Shown here one piece after another: positions 1-8,658 of a stretch of DNA of 64,000 nucleotides. Source of the DNA: Mesorhizobium sophorae (GTDB lineage Bacteria; Pseudomonadota; Alphaproteobacteria; Rhizobiales; Rhizobiaceae). The position numbers were made by a program, and so were the translations under genes. Numbering within the stretch: position 1 is the stretch's first letter; each line of letters begins with the position of its first letter. The DNA lies in assembly GCF_002270415.1 (NCBI RefSeq), contig NZ_NNRI01000001.1, positions 451,465-515,464 of the forward strand, written 5' to 3'. The notes under the pieces are model-generated. The model was given only the letters and a program-made list of their open reading frames with translations. It did no database searches and was not told where the DNA came from.

Positions 1-34
1 TAATCCAGTTCGTGTAGCTCAAAGGGGAACAACA

Positions 35-1294
35 ATGGGAAAGACGATACTTCAACTCACCACCGCGCTCGCCCTCGTAACGATGGCCGGTGCGGCGCAA
101 GCGGCCGATTGCAAGATTACCGTCGGCCTCGTCATGGAACTGACCGGCCCGGCCGGCGAATACGGCCAGGCCGGCGCCAAATCGGTCGAGATGGCCTTCC
201 GCGACATCAATGCCGCCGGCGGCGTGCGTGGCTGCGACCTGGCGACCGACACGCGCGACAGCCAGAGCCAGGGCAACATCGCGGTCGACGCCGCCACCCA
301 ACTGGTTCAGGTCAAGAAGGTGCCGGTCATCATCGGCGGCATCATCTCGTCGGTGTCGATCCCGATCCTGACCTCGGTCACGGCACCGGCCAAGATCGTC
401 CAGGTGTCGCCGGCTTCGTCGTCGCCGACGCTGACGGCGCTCGGCCGCGACGGCAAGACCAATGGCATCTTCTTCCGCACCATCACCTCGGATGCGCTGC
501 AGGGCGTCGCTGCCGCCAAATACGCCGTCGACAAGGGCTTCAAGAAGCTGTCGATCATCCATGTCAACAATGACTTCGGCGTCAACATGGTGGCCGAGTT
601 CTCGCGCGCCTACAAAGCGCTCGGCGGGACCATCGTTTCCGACACGCCCTACAACGAAAAGCAGTCGAGCTACGCTTCCGAAGTGACGGCGGCGATGGCC
701 GGCGAGCCGGACGGGCTCTATCTCGTCAGCACGCCGGTCGACGGCGCGACGGTTGCCCGCACCTGGATTTCGCAGGGTGGCGTGCAGAAGTTCCTGCTCA
801 ATGACGGCATGAACAGCCCTGACTTCATCGAGTCCGTCGGCGCCGACTATCTGAAGGACGCCTATGGTACGTCGTCCGGCACCAGCCCGACGGCCTCCAC
901 CGACTATTTCACGAAGAACTACAAGGAATTCTCCGGCATCGAGCCGTCCAATCCGGCGGCCGACCGTTCCTATGATGCGGGCGCCATTGTCGGCCTCGCT
1001 ATCGCGATTGCCGGCTCCGAGGATCCGGCCAAGATCAAGGACGCGATGTACAAGGCGGTCGACCCGGCCGGCACGCCGATCTTTGCCGGCAAGGACGAAT
1101 TCGCCAAGGCGCTCGGCCTGATCAAGGACGGCAAGCCGATCCGCTACGAAGGCGTCATCGGTCCCGTCGCCTTCGACAAATATGGCGACATCACCGGCCC
1201 CTTCCGGCTCTGGAAGATCGTCGACGGCAAGGTGACGACCGACGGCGAAATGACCACCGACGACGTCAACGCGCTGCAGGCCAAACTTCAGTAA
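35..1294 (+). CDS. Branched-chain amino acid-type (Liv) ABC transporter substrate-binding protein
   Basis: Periplasmic type 1 binding protein of a Liv/HAAT-type ABC importer, 419 aa. A Sec signal peptide covers about residues 1-23 (K3, hydrophobic stretch, AQA|AD cleavage site). The mature protein starts with the family phrase ITVGLVMELTGPAGEYG and keeps the ligand-loop pattern QVSPASSSPTL near residues 125-135. An AAAGGGGAAC ribosome site precedes the ATG. No permease or ATPase lies beside it on the right, so its transporter partners are either left of the window or elsewhere. The ligand (amino acid, amide or aromatic acid) cannot be read from sequence. The family call is secure, the substrate is not. 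Confidence 0.9.
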   Translation: MGKTILQLTTALALVTMAGAAQAADCKITVGLVMELTGPAGEYGQAGAKSVEMAFRDINAAGGVRGCDLATDTRDSQSQGNIAVDAATQLVQVKKVPVIIGGIISSVSIPILTSVTAPAKIVQVSPASSSPTLTALGRDGKTNGIFFRTITSDALQGVAAAKYAVDKGFKKLSIIHVNNDFGVNMVAEFSRAYKALGGTIVSDTPYNEKQSSYASEVTAAMAGEPDGLYLVSTPVDGATVARTWISQGGVQKFLLNDGMNSPDFIESVGADYLKDAYGTSSGTSPTASTDYFTKNYKEFSGIEPSNPAADRSYDAGAIVGLAIAIAGSEDPAKIKDAMYKAVDPAGTPIFAGKDEFAKALGLIKDGKPIRYEGVIGPVAFDKYGDITGPFRLWKIVDGKVTTDGEMTTDDVNALQAKLQ

Positions 1295-1307
1295 GACAAC
1301 TTGTCGC

Positions 1308-1343
1308 CCGGCGTCGATCCGATCTCATCGCGATCGACGCCGG
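1308..1343 (+). terminator. Hairpin after the Liv-type binding protein gene
   Basis: Twelve-base perfect arms, CCGGCGTCGATC at 1308-1319 and GATCGACGCCGG at 1332-1343, 13 nt after the stop codon. There is no clean U-tract, so it may act as a weak intrinsic terminator or mRNA 3'-end stabiliser. Confidence 0.55.
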
Positions 1344-1456
1344 ACGGTCAGTTTGTGTCGCCCATGGATGGCCGTGAGAACCATATCGATTACACGGACA
1401 AGGGTTTGACCGGCAGGCGATCACGAATAGGATTGGCCCATCAACAGGATTGGCCA

Positions 1457-2866
1457 ATGTCGCCTGAAACTGAAAAACTTCTATCTGCTCTCGGCGACAG
1501 GCTGGGTGCGGGCGGTGTGCTCGCCGGCTCGGCCGTGGATCAGCGCTATCGCGACGATCCCGATGGCAAGCTCGGCGCTTTGCCCGAAGCAGTGCTGCGC
1601 CCGCGCGACACCGAGGGTGTCGCGGCTGCGTTAGCCGCATGCAACGATCTCGGCCAGCCAGTTGTCGTGCAGGGCGGACGCACCGGGCTGACCGGCGCCG
1701 CGCGCGTGCAGCCGGGCGAAATCGTGCTGTCGCTGGAACGCATGACAGGTCTCGATGCACCGGATCGTCAGGCTGCCAGCATCGTCGCCGAGGCCGGCGC
1801 AACGCTGCAGGCGGTGCAGGAGGCAGCCGACGGCGCCGGTCTGATGTTCGGGGTCGATATCGGCGCACGCGGTTCGGCCACTATCGGCGGCAATGTCGCC
1901 ACCAATGCCGGTGGCATCCGCGTGCTGCGCTACGGAATGTACCGGGCGCAGGTTCTGGGGCTGGAGGCGGTGCTTGCCGATGGCAGCGTGCTGACCTCGA
2001 TGAAGGGCCTGCCCAAGGACAATTCCGGCTACGACCTCGGCCAGCTCTTCATCGGCACGGAAGGGACGCTCGGCGTCGTCACACGCGCGGCGCTCAGGCT
2101 GCATCCGAAGCCGGTGTCCGAGGTAAACGCCTTCTGCGCACTCCCATCGCTCGATGCGGCGATCGCCCTGCTTGGGCTGCTGCGGCAAAGGCTCGGCCCG
2201 CTGTTGTCTGCCTATGAAGTCAACTTCGCGCCGCTCTATGACGCGATGGTCGCCAGCATGGACATGCCGGCGCCGCTGCCGGCGGGTTCGCCCGTCTACG
2301 TGCTGGCCGAGATCCAGGGCAGCGAGCCCGAACGCGACGGCGAGCGCTTCGCCGAGGTCTTGATGCAGGCGGTCGAGGACGGCGTGGTCGACGATGTGGT
2401 CGTCTCGCAGTCGCCGCGCGAAGTCCGGGCGCTGTGGGCGGTGCGCGAGGACGCCAATCGCGTCCTGTTTTCGATCAAAGGCCTTGTCGGCGTCGACATC
2501 AGCATCCCGCTGGCGCGGATGGGTATTTTCCTGCGAGAAGCGGACGCTGCCATCCATGCCATGGATCCCGGCGCCGACATCTATGTCTTCGGCCATCTCG
2601 GTGACGGCAATCTTCACTATCAGGTCCGCACGGTGGATCCGGTGGCGGCATACGATATCGTCTATCGCGGCGTGGCGGCGGCTGGAGGCGGCGTTTCAGC
2701 CGAACATGGTATCGGCCTCGACAAGAAGAAATGGCTGCATCTGGTCCGCAGCGATGCCGAGATCGCCACGATGCGGCGGCTGAAGGCAGCCCTTGACCCC
2801 AGAAACATCCTCAATCCGGGCCGGGTCTTCGACCTCGCCCCGTCTGCCTTAGCGGCCAGCCTGTAA
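1457..2866 (+). CDS. FAD-binding oxidoreductase, GlcD / D-2-hydroxyacid dehydrogenase family
   Basis: VAO-fold flavoprotein, 469 aa, of the GlcD/D-lactate dehydrogenase/D-2-hydroxyglutarate dehydrogenase group. It probably oxidises a D-2-hydroxy acid to the 2-keto acid. The FAD pyrophosphate loop VVVQGGRTGLTGAA is at about residues 69-82, followed by GARGSATIGGNVATNAGG and PKDNSGYDL. The C-terminal cap carries FGHLGDGNLHYQV and EHGIGLDKKKWL, the conserved metal-site His/Glu region. The frame is open back to a TTG at 1301, but family homology begins at the ATG at 1457. Glycolate oxidase GlcE/GlcF subunits are absent, which favours a single-subunit D-lactate or D-2-hydroxyglutarate type enzyme. 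The exact substrate is not determinable. Confidence 0.85.
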   Translation: MSPETEKLLSALGDRLGAGGVLAGSAVDQRYRDDPDGKLGALPEAVLRPRDTEGVAAALAACNDLGQPVVVQGGRTGLTGAARVQPGEIVLSLERMTGLDAPDRQAASIVAEAGATLQAVQEAADGAGLMFGVDIGARGSATIGGNVATNAGGIRVLRYGMYRAQVLGLEAVLADGSVLTSMKGLPKDNSGYDLGQLFIGTEGTLGVVTRAALRLHPKPVSEVNAFCALPSLDAAIALLGLLRQRLGPLLSAYEVNFAPLYDAMVASMDMPAPLPAGSPVYVLAEIQGSEPERDGERFAEVLMQAVEDGVVDDVVVSQSPREVRALWAVREDANRVLFSIKGLVGVDISIPLARMGIFLREADAAIHAMDPGADIYVFGHLGDGNLHYQVRTVDPVAAYDIVYRGVAAAGGGVSAEHGIGLDKKKWLHLVRSDAEIATMRRLKAALDPRNILNPGRVFDLAPSALAASL

Positions 2867-2910
2867 TCAACATGGCACTGCGACATCCGTCGGCCGTGGT
2901 TGCAGCGCAC

Positions 2911-3711
2911 TCAGGTCCGTTCCGTCGCGACTTGCCTGGGGATGAGAAAACGCGCGGCGAGCACGCAAAGCAGTACGGTGAACATCAGGATCAGCGCCAC
3001 CAGCGCATTGATGTCGGGGGAAAAGCCAAGCCGCATCATCGCCCACAGCCTCACCGGCAGCGTGCTTTGGGTGCCGGTGACCAGGATGGTGATCATGGTC
3101 TCGTCGAACGACAGCGCGAAAGCCAGGATGGCGCCGCCGACCATGGCGCTCGACAGGTTCGGCAGGACGATGCGCCAGAACGTTTGCCAGCCCGTGGCGC
3201 CGAGATCGTAGGATGCTTCGACCAGGGTGCGGCTCATCGACTGCAGCCGCATCAGCACTGTGCGATAGACGATTGCCAGCACGAAAACCGTATGCCCGAT
3301 GACCACCGTCAACAGCGAGCGTTCAAGGCCGATCTCGCGGAAGAAGATCAGCAACGCCAGACCGCTGATGATCGGCGGCATCAGGAACGGCAGGAAGATG
3401 ATGAACTGCAGCAGCGTGCGCCCGGAACGGCGGCTGTGATAGTAGAGCGCCAGCAGCGTTCCGCTGACCACCGACAGGATGACGGTGCAGACACCGACGA
3501 TCAGCGTGGTGCGCAGGGCGGCCAGAATGTCGTGGTTTTCGGCCAGAGCGACATAGGTCGCAAGCGTCGGCGAAGACCAGTCGACATTGCCATGCGCGAT
3601 GGTGAAAAACGACGACACGATCGGCACGGCCAGCGGGCTGTAGAGCAGCACCGCGACCAATGTCGTGATCGCAGCCAGAAAGACAGTGGATAGCCGGGGC
3701 AGGGCGGTCAT
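2911..3711 (-). CDS. ABC transporter permease, PotC-like (spermidine/putrescine or sugar-acid class)
   Basis: Inner-membrane permease, 266 aa, with about six hydrophobic segments. The EAA loop is EASYDLGATGWQTFWRIVLP near residues 140-160. The start MTALPRL (ATG 3711-3709) overlaps the stop of the upstream permease by 4 nt (ATGA), which shows the coupling and rejects the longer open frame to 3810. It is the last gene of the leftward transport operon. The family covers polyamine, 2-aminoethylphosphonate, iron and sugar-acid importers. The preceding catabolic genes suggest a sugar acid rather than a polyamine, by inference. Confidence 0.85.
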   Translation of the reverse strand: MTALPRLSTVFLAAITTLVAVLLYSPLAVPIVSSFFTIAHGNVDWSSPTLATYVALAENHDILAALRTTLIVGVCTVILSVVSGTLLALYYHSRRSGRTLLQFIIFLPFLMPPIISGLALLIFFREIGLERSLLTVVIGHTVFVLAIVYRTVLMRLQSMSRTLVEASYDLGATGWQTFWRIVLPNLSSAMVGGAILAFALSFDETMITILVTGTQSTLPVRLWAMMRLGFSPDINALVALILMFTVLLCVLAARFLIPRQVATERT

Positions 3712-4580
3712 ATCGCTGTCCCCCGGTTGCGGCCGAAGCGCTCGCCGACAAGAATTGCCGCGATCACCACGACAGCCAGCGCGACTGACAGCGCCGCTCC
3801 GAACGGCCAATTGTAGGCCGTGCCGAACTGGCTGTAGAGGATGCGGCCGAAGGTGAAGCCGCTGATCCCGCCTACCATTTGCGGCGTCAGGAAATCGCCG
3901 ATCGCCAATACGAACACGAAGCTCGCCGCGGAGGCGACGCCGGGCAGGCTGAGCGGCAAGGTGATGCGCAGGAACGTCTGTAGGCCGCTTGCGCCCAGAT
4001 CGTCGGAGGCACGCAGTAGCACCTGCGGAATCCGTTCCAGCGACAGGAAGATCGGCAGGATGGCGAACGGGATCAGCAGCAGCGTCAGCGTCAGCAGGAT
4101 GGCGTTCATGTTGAACACGAAAAGCGTCGACGGCTCCTGCAGGATGCCGAGCCCGACCAGTGCCTTGTTGAGAAAGCCGTTAAGGCCGAGGATGCTGCGG
4201 ATCGCATAGATCTTGATGACGTAGCTCATCAGCAGTGGCACCAGCAGCAGCATCAGCAAGGCATAGCGCCAGCGCCCCTTGAGGGTCGTCAGGAAATAGG
4301 CGGCGGGATAGGCGAGCAGAATGCAGATTGCCGCCACCGAGAGACACAGCACGATGGTGTTCCAGAATACCGGAAGAAAGATCGGATCGGTGAAGAAGCG
4401 GACATAGTTGCCCAGTGACAGCGTATGAACGATCGTGCCCTGGTCGACGCTGAAGAAGCTATAGCCGAGGAAGATCGCCAGCGGCACGAGGACGAAGACC
4501 ACCGGCAAGGCGAAAGCCAGCACCGTCACCAGCAGCGACCATCGCCGTTCCGCGAGCGGTATCGTGCCGGTTCCGCTCAT
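3708..4580 (-). CDS. ABC transporter permease, PotB-like
   Basis: Inner-membrane permease, 290 aa, partner of the PotC-like protein downstream. It has a long N-terminal hydrophobic segment (about residues 17-40) and five further membrane segments. The EAA-type cytoplasmic loop RASDDLGASGLQTFLRITLPLS sits near residues 190-211. Its start overlaps the stop of the ATPase gene by 4 nt and its own stop overlaps the next start by 4 nt, so the three membrane-complex genes are translationally coupled. PotB proteins usually have 275-300 residues, so length is normal. Confidence 0.85.
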   Translation of the reverse strand: MSGTGTIPLAERRWSLLVTVLAFALPVVFVLVPLAIFLGYSFFSVDQGTIVHTLSLGNYVRFFTDPIFLPVFWNTIVLCLSVAAICILLAYPAAYFLTTLKGRWRYALLMLLLVPLLMSYVIKIYAIRSILGLNGFLNKALVGLGILQEPSTLFVFNMNAILLTLTLLLIPFAILPIFLSLERIPQVLLRASDDLGASGLQTFLRITLPLSLPGVASAASFVFVLAIGDFLTPQMVGGISGFTFGRILYSQFGTAYNWPFGAALSVALAVVVIAAILVGERFGRNRGTAI

Positions 4581-5680
4581 GCCAGCACCAGGTGGCCTTC
4601 ATGCGGCGCAAACGCAAGGGAGATCGTCGCGCCGGATTTCAGCGTGCTGCCGTCGACCCGGCTCGGCATGCGCAGCCGCAAGCGTTGCCCAGCATGGTCG
4701 GCGCCGGCCGTGATGGTGGCAACGGTCGATGAGCCGGCGAAGGCCATGTCGGCGATCGTGCCGGAGAAGCGGTTCTCTGTGTCCTTTGCATCGGCAAGGT
4801 GCAAGGCCTCGGGACGGAAGGCAGCGAAGGCACTGGCGCCATCCGTCGCGGTCTTTAAATGCGGCTGGTCACGGATCGAACAGACCAGGCGTCCGAGCGC
4901 CGTCTCGATCGATCGCAGTTCGCCCTGGACGGATCCAAGCTTTCCGGCCACCAGATTGTTCTCGCCGAAGAAGCGCGCCACGAACTCGCAATTCGGCTTG
5001 TAGTAAAGCTCGTGCGGCGTGCCGAGCTGGCGGATATGGCCGGCCTGCATGACACAGATCCGATCGGCCATGCCAATCGCTTCTTCCTGGTCGTGGGTGA
5101 CGAACAGGAAGGTGGTTTTGATTTCGCGCTGGATGGATTTCAGGAACTCCTGCATTTGCCGGCGCAGCTCGAGGTCGAGCGCCGCCAGCGGCTCGTCGAG
5201 CAGGATCAGGCGCGGCTGGCAGATCAGCGCGCGGGCCAAGGCGACGCGCTGGCGCTGGCCACCGGAGAGCTGGGCTGGAAAGCGGTCGGTGAAACGCCCG
5301 AGCTGGACAAGCTCCAGCGCTTCCGCGACGCGGCGCGCAATCTCCTTGCGCGGCACGTGCCGAACCGAAAGCCCGTAGCCGACATTGCCGGAAACGGTCA
5401 GATGCGGGAACAGTGCATAGTCCTGGAACACGGTGTTGAATGGCCGCCTGTTGATCGGCATGCGGCTGATGTCCTGGCCGTCGAGCCGGATCTCGCCCGA
5501 CGTCAGTGGTTCCAGCCCGCCGATCAGCCGCAGCACCGTGGTCTTGCCGGAGCCTGACGGTCCAAGAACGGTCAGGAACTCACCGTCCTTGATCGACAGG
5601 TCGATGTCGTGCAGCACCGGAACGGTGCCGTAGGATTTCGAGACGGACCGCAGCGTCAAGAGGTCGGTGTTCTGGTTCAT
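4577..5680 (-). CDS. ABC transporter ATP-binding protein, PotA-like
   Basis: ATPase of the Pot-type importer, 367 aa. The Walker A motif is GPSGSGKTT, the signature LSGGQRQRVALARAL and the Walker B LILLDEPLAALD, followed by the H-loop FVTHDQ. A C-terminal TOBE domain lies after about residue 240 (ARFFGENNLVAGK). MNQNTD at 5680 is preferred over the ATG five codons upstream because GAGAG lies 6 nt before it. A strong hairpin at 5703-5727 separates it from the binding-protein gene. Confidence 0.88.
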   Translation of the reverse strand: MNQNTDLLTLRSVSKSYGTVPVLHDIDLSIKDGEFLTVLGPSGSGKTTVLRLIGGLEPLTSGEIRLDGQDISRMPINRRPFNTVFQDYALFPHLTVSGNVGYGLSVRHVPRKEIARRVAEALELVQLGRFTDRFPAQLSGGQRQRVALARALICQPRLILLDEPLAALDLELRRQMQEFLKSIQREIKTTFLFVTHDQEEAIGMADRICVMQAGHIRQLGTPHELYYKPNCEFVARFFGENNLVAGKLGSVQGELRSIETALGRLVCSIRDQPHLKTATDGASAFAAFRPEALHLADAKDTENRFSGTIADMAFAGSSTVATITAGADHAGQRLRLRMPSRVDGSTLKSGATISLAFAPHEGHLVLA

Positions 5681-5702
5681 AGAATACTCTCGCATACGCT
5701 TC

Positions 5703-5727
5703 GGCGGTCCGGAATGTCCGGACCGCC
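5703..5727 (-). other. Strong intercistronic stem-loop between binding-protein and ATPase genes
   Basis: Perfect 11-bp arms, GGCGGTCCGGA (5703-5713) and TCCGGACCGCC (5717-5727), with a 3-nt ATG loop. It sits between the binding-protein stop and the ATPase start within one operon. Hairpins here typically protect the upstream mRNA so that the binding protein is made in excess over the membrane components; that role is inferred. It could also be a partial terminator. Confidence 0.6.
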
Positions 5728-5756
5728 GGGTCCTTCGAAGTCTTCGTGCGGAAAGA

Positions 5757-6781
5757 TCAGGGCGTGGCCTTGATCTCGTTCCACATGTCCGACCGCTTCA
5801 GCGGGTCCTCGACATTGTTGAGCCAGACCAGCTTGTCGTTGCCGCCGCGCTGCCGGTTTCCGTCATCGTGTTGCCGAAACCGGTGCGCTCGGAAAGCTCG
5901 CCGCTGACCTTCTTGCTCAGCATGAAGTCGATCCATTTCTCGGCCGCCGCATTGTCGCGGACGCCCTTGGAGATGACCCAGTTGTCGAGCCAGGCAAGCG
6001 CGCCCTCGCTCGGATTGACGTAGGCGACATGGGCGCCGATCTTCTGCAGTGCCTTGACCTGCTGCTGGCCATAATTGGCCCAGATCAGTGCCACGTCATT
6101 GTTCTGATAGATCTGCTGCGCCTCGTCGGCGGTGGTGTAGAAGCTCAGCACATTGCGCTTGAGTTCGACCAACTTGGCCTTGACCGCCGCAATCTGTTCT
6201 TCATTCAGATTGAACGGATCCTTGTAGCCGAGCGTCAGCGCGGTGAACGAGAAATTGTGCTCGCCATTGTCATAGGCCAGAACCTTGCCCTTGTAGGCCG
6301 GATCCCACAGCACCGACATCGATGTCGGTGCCGGCTTGACCTTGTCGGTGTCGTAGATCAGGCCGATCGAGTCGAAGCAGAACGGAATGCCATAGACCTT
6401 GCCGTCCTTGGTGACGCCGCTCACCGCGGTCAGATCACGGAAGCGCGGCAGCACCTCTTTCTGGTTGGCCAGCTTCGTCACGTCGATCGGCGACACCAGA
6501 TCGGCCTTGATGTAGCGCTGCAACTGGGCGGTATTGACGGCGAAGACGTCGAAGTCCTGGCCTTCGCTGCCCTTGATCTTGGCCCAGATCTCGTCATCGC
6601 TGCCGATGAAGACGACATCGACGCCGACGCCGGTTGCCGCGGTGAAATCCTTGACCCAGTCCGGGTCGGCGTAGCCGTCCCAGGCCAGAACCCGCAGGTT
6701 CGCGGCCAAAGCTGCCGAAGTCATCAGGCCGATGCCGAGCCCGATCGCCGCCATTCTTAGAAACAGTTTCTTCAGTCCCAT
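5757..6781 (-). CDS. Extracellular solute-binding protein, PotD-like, frameshifted near the 3' end
   Basis: Periplasmic binding protein of the Pot-type importer. The start MGLKKLFLRM at 6781 has GGGAG upstream, then a Sec signal to about residue 27 (ALA|AN) and a type 2 binding fold (LRVLAWDGYADPDWVKDFTAA, VYGIPFCFDSIGLIYD, ALIWANYGQQ). As given, the frame ends at 5798 with the aberrant tail AAATTSWSGSTMSRTR. The other frame continues as GGNDKLVWLNNVEDPLK and RSDMWNEIKATP to a TGA at 5757, the normal end for this family. One missing base near 5847 accounts for it; a repaired protein would be about 341 aa. It is either a recent mutation, with loss of the C-terminal helices, or a sequencing error. 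Confidence 0.85.
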
Positions 6782-6833
6782 TTTTAATCTCCCATTGTCG
6801 TTCTGATGGACCGCAGTTTCCGGACCTTTGCCG

Positions 6834-7832
6834 TCACAGCTGGGTGACGGCGACCAGTCCCTCGTCCGGCACCGACTCCATCCGGTTGCGCAGTGGCTTT
6901 CCGAATGTCTGTGCCTGGATTTCATACTCGTCGCCGGAAGCCGTCTTGATGCCGGAGGCGTAGCTCATCACCGCCGCGCCGAAGAAGTAGGCATGCAGGT
7001 CGCCTGCTCTGCGGTGCATCGGGTAGCGGAAATGGAAATGTTCGAGATTGGCGATCGAGTGCGACATGTGCGCCTCGCCCGACAGGAACTCCTGCTCCCA
7101 GATGACGGCGCCGTCGCGCAGGATGCGGGAATGGCCGCGCACTTCATCGGGCAGGTCGCCGATCAAAAGCTCCGGGCCGATCGAGCAGGAGCGGAGTTTT
7201 GAATGGGCGAGATAAAGGTAGTTCTCGGCTTCCGTCACATGGTCGGAGTATTCGTTGCCGAGCGAATAGCCGATGCGATAGGGGTGGCCATCCGGCCCAT
7301 TGAGATAGAGCCCGACGATCTCGGCCTCTTCCGCGCCGGCGCGCGCGAAGGCCGGCATCGGCAGCGCAGCGCCGGGCGGCACGACGCAGGTGCCGACGCC
7401 CTTGAAGAACCATTCGGGCTGGATTCCGATCTGCCCGGCGGCGGGTTTGCCGCCCTCGAGACCCATGCGGAAGATCTTCAGTGAATCGGATTCCTCGGCG
7501 TCCTCGCCATGCGTAAGCACATGCATCTTGTCGCGTGCCGCGGCGCTGCCGGTATGGGTCAGGCCGGTGCCAGTGACCAGGAAGCGCGCCGGTTCTGGAT
7601 GGTCGACCGGGGCCAGCACGCGGCCATCGCGCAACAGCTCGTCATAGTCGACCGTTGCAGTGCCCGTCCGCCTCTCGACAAGTACGGCGATGGAAACGCC
7701 CTCGGCAATTGCCGCTTCGGCCAGCTCCAGCACGGTGCTGGTCTTTTCGAGCGGGTGCAGGTGATTGCCGTCATCGGAGACACGGCCAACCCCCCTGTTG
7801 CCATCGGGCATTCCGAACTGAACAAGACGCAT
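6834..7832 (-). CDS. FAH-fold protein, GguC / AraD1 family
   Basis: Soluble 332-aa protein of the fumarylacetoacetate hydrolase superfamily, GguC/AraD1 branch. Acidic metal-ligand motifs are visible in GAEEAEIVGLYLN (about residues 165-177), followed by GYSLGNEYSDH and LRSCSIGPELLIG. Members act on 2-keto-3-deoxy or 2,4-diketo sugar acids. Here it sits between an SDR and a binding-protein gene and downstream of a sugar-acid dehydratase. Two roles fit: dehydration of 2-keto-3-deoxy-pentonate to 2-oxoglutarate semialdehyde, or hydrolysis of a 2,4-diketo-3-deoxy acid made by the SDR. I cannot choose between them from sequence. Confidence 0.8.
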   Translation of the reverse strand: MRLVQFGMPDGNRGVGRVSDDGNHLHPLEKTSTVLELAEAAIAEGVSIAVLVERRTGTATVDYDELLRDGRVLAPVDHPEPARFLVTGTGLTHTGSAAARDKMHVLTHGEDAEESDSLKIFRMGLEGGKPAAGQIGIQPEWFFKGVGTCVVPPGAALPMPAFARAGAEEAEIVGLYLNGPDGHPYRIGYSLGNEYSDHVTEAENYLYLAHSKLRSCSIGPELLIGDLPDEVRGHSRILRDGAVIWEQEFLSGEAHMSHSIANLEHFHFRYPMHRRAGDLHAYFFGAAVMSYASGIKTASGDEYEIQAQTFGKPLRNRMESVPDEGLVAVTQL

Positions 7833-7865
7833 GAGGTACCCTTCTTTCCTTGAAAGCCGTGCGGG

Positions 7866-8645
7866 TCACACCCAGCCCGCATCGACGATGAATTGCTGGC
7901 TTGTGCACATGCGGCTGTCGTCGGCGGCGAGGAACAGCGCCATGCGCGCTATATCGGAGGGCTGCAGCCGGTCGGGCAGGCACTGCCTCTCCTCGATCTG
8001 CCGCTCTCCGGCCGGATTCAGCCACAGGCGCATCTGGCGCTCGGTCATCACCCAGCCAGGCACCATGCAGTTGACGCGGATGCGCTCGGGACCAAGCTCG
8101 CGAGCCAGCGCCCGCGTCATGCCGTAAACCGCCGCCTTGGCCGTCACATAGGCGGGGCAATCGGGATCGCCGACCATCCAGGTGATGGAACCGAAATTGA
8201 TGATCGAGCCGCCGCCCAGCGAGCCCATCTGCGGGCGCACCGCTTGCGCCGCAAAGAACTGGTGGCGCAGATTGACCGCCATGCGGTCGTCCCAATAGGC
8301 GACCGTCACGTCACTGGTTTGGTGGCGATCGTCGTTGCCGGCATTGTTGCACAGAACCTGGATCGGGCCGTTGTGCTGCATCGCTTGCACCGTTGCCGCC
8401 TGAAGTTGCTCGACGTTGCGCAGGTCGCAGGCAATGAACAGCGGCGCACGATGTCCATCCGCCGCGATCGCGTCGACCAGGCGCCGGGACGGCTCCTCGG
8501 CTAGATCGACAAAGGCAACGCGGCTGCCTTGCGCGCAGAAATGGCGCACCAGGCTTTCGCCGATGCCGCTGCCACCGCCGGTTATGAAGACGCTGCGATC
8601 CTTGAGGCTGGGGTAGGTGGCGTAGCCGCTGATTTCATCCGTCAT
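7866..8645 (-). CDS. SDR family NAD(P)-dependent oxidoreductase
   Basis: Classical short-chain dehydrogenase, 259 aa. The cofactor motif TGGGSGIG is at residues 22-29, NNAG near 94-97 and the catalytic YVTAK near 160, with GSIT supplying the Ser. The start MTDEISG at 8645 is set by AGAGAGG 8 nt upstream, a ribosome site that contains the stop codon of the dehydratase gene. The position between dehydratase and FAH-fold genes fits oxidation of a 2-keto-3-deoxy sugar acid at C4, or of the free aldose to a lactone. Substrate is inferred only. Confidence 0.85.
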   Translation of the reverse strand: MTDEISGYATYPSLKDRSVFITGGGSGIGESLVRHFCAQGSRVAFVDLAEEPSRRLVDAIAADGHRAPLFIACDLRNVEQLQAATVQAMQHNGPIQVLCNNAGNDDRHQTSDVTVAYWDDRMAVNLRHQFFAAQAVRPQMGSLGGGSIINFGSITWMVGDPDCPAYVTAKAAVYGMTRALARELGPERIRVNCMVPGWVMTERQMRLWLNPAGERQIEERQCLPDRLQPSDIARMALFLAADDSRMCTSQQFIVDAGWV

Positions 8646-8658
8646 CGCGCGCGCCTCT

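Noticed and set aside
1631..2617. 328-codon minus-strand open frame inside the GlcD-type gene
   Set aside because: No recognisable domain and typical shadow composition; the sense gene has intact FAD motifs.
2872..3693. 273-codon plus-strand open frame opposite the PotC-like permease
   Set aside because: Very hydrophilic, Gln/Arg/His-rich, antisense to membrane segments; a shadow.
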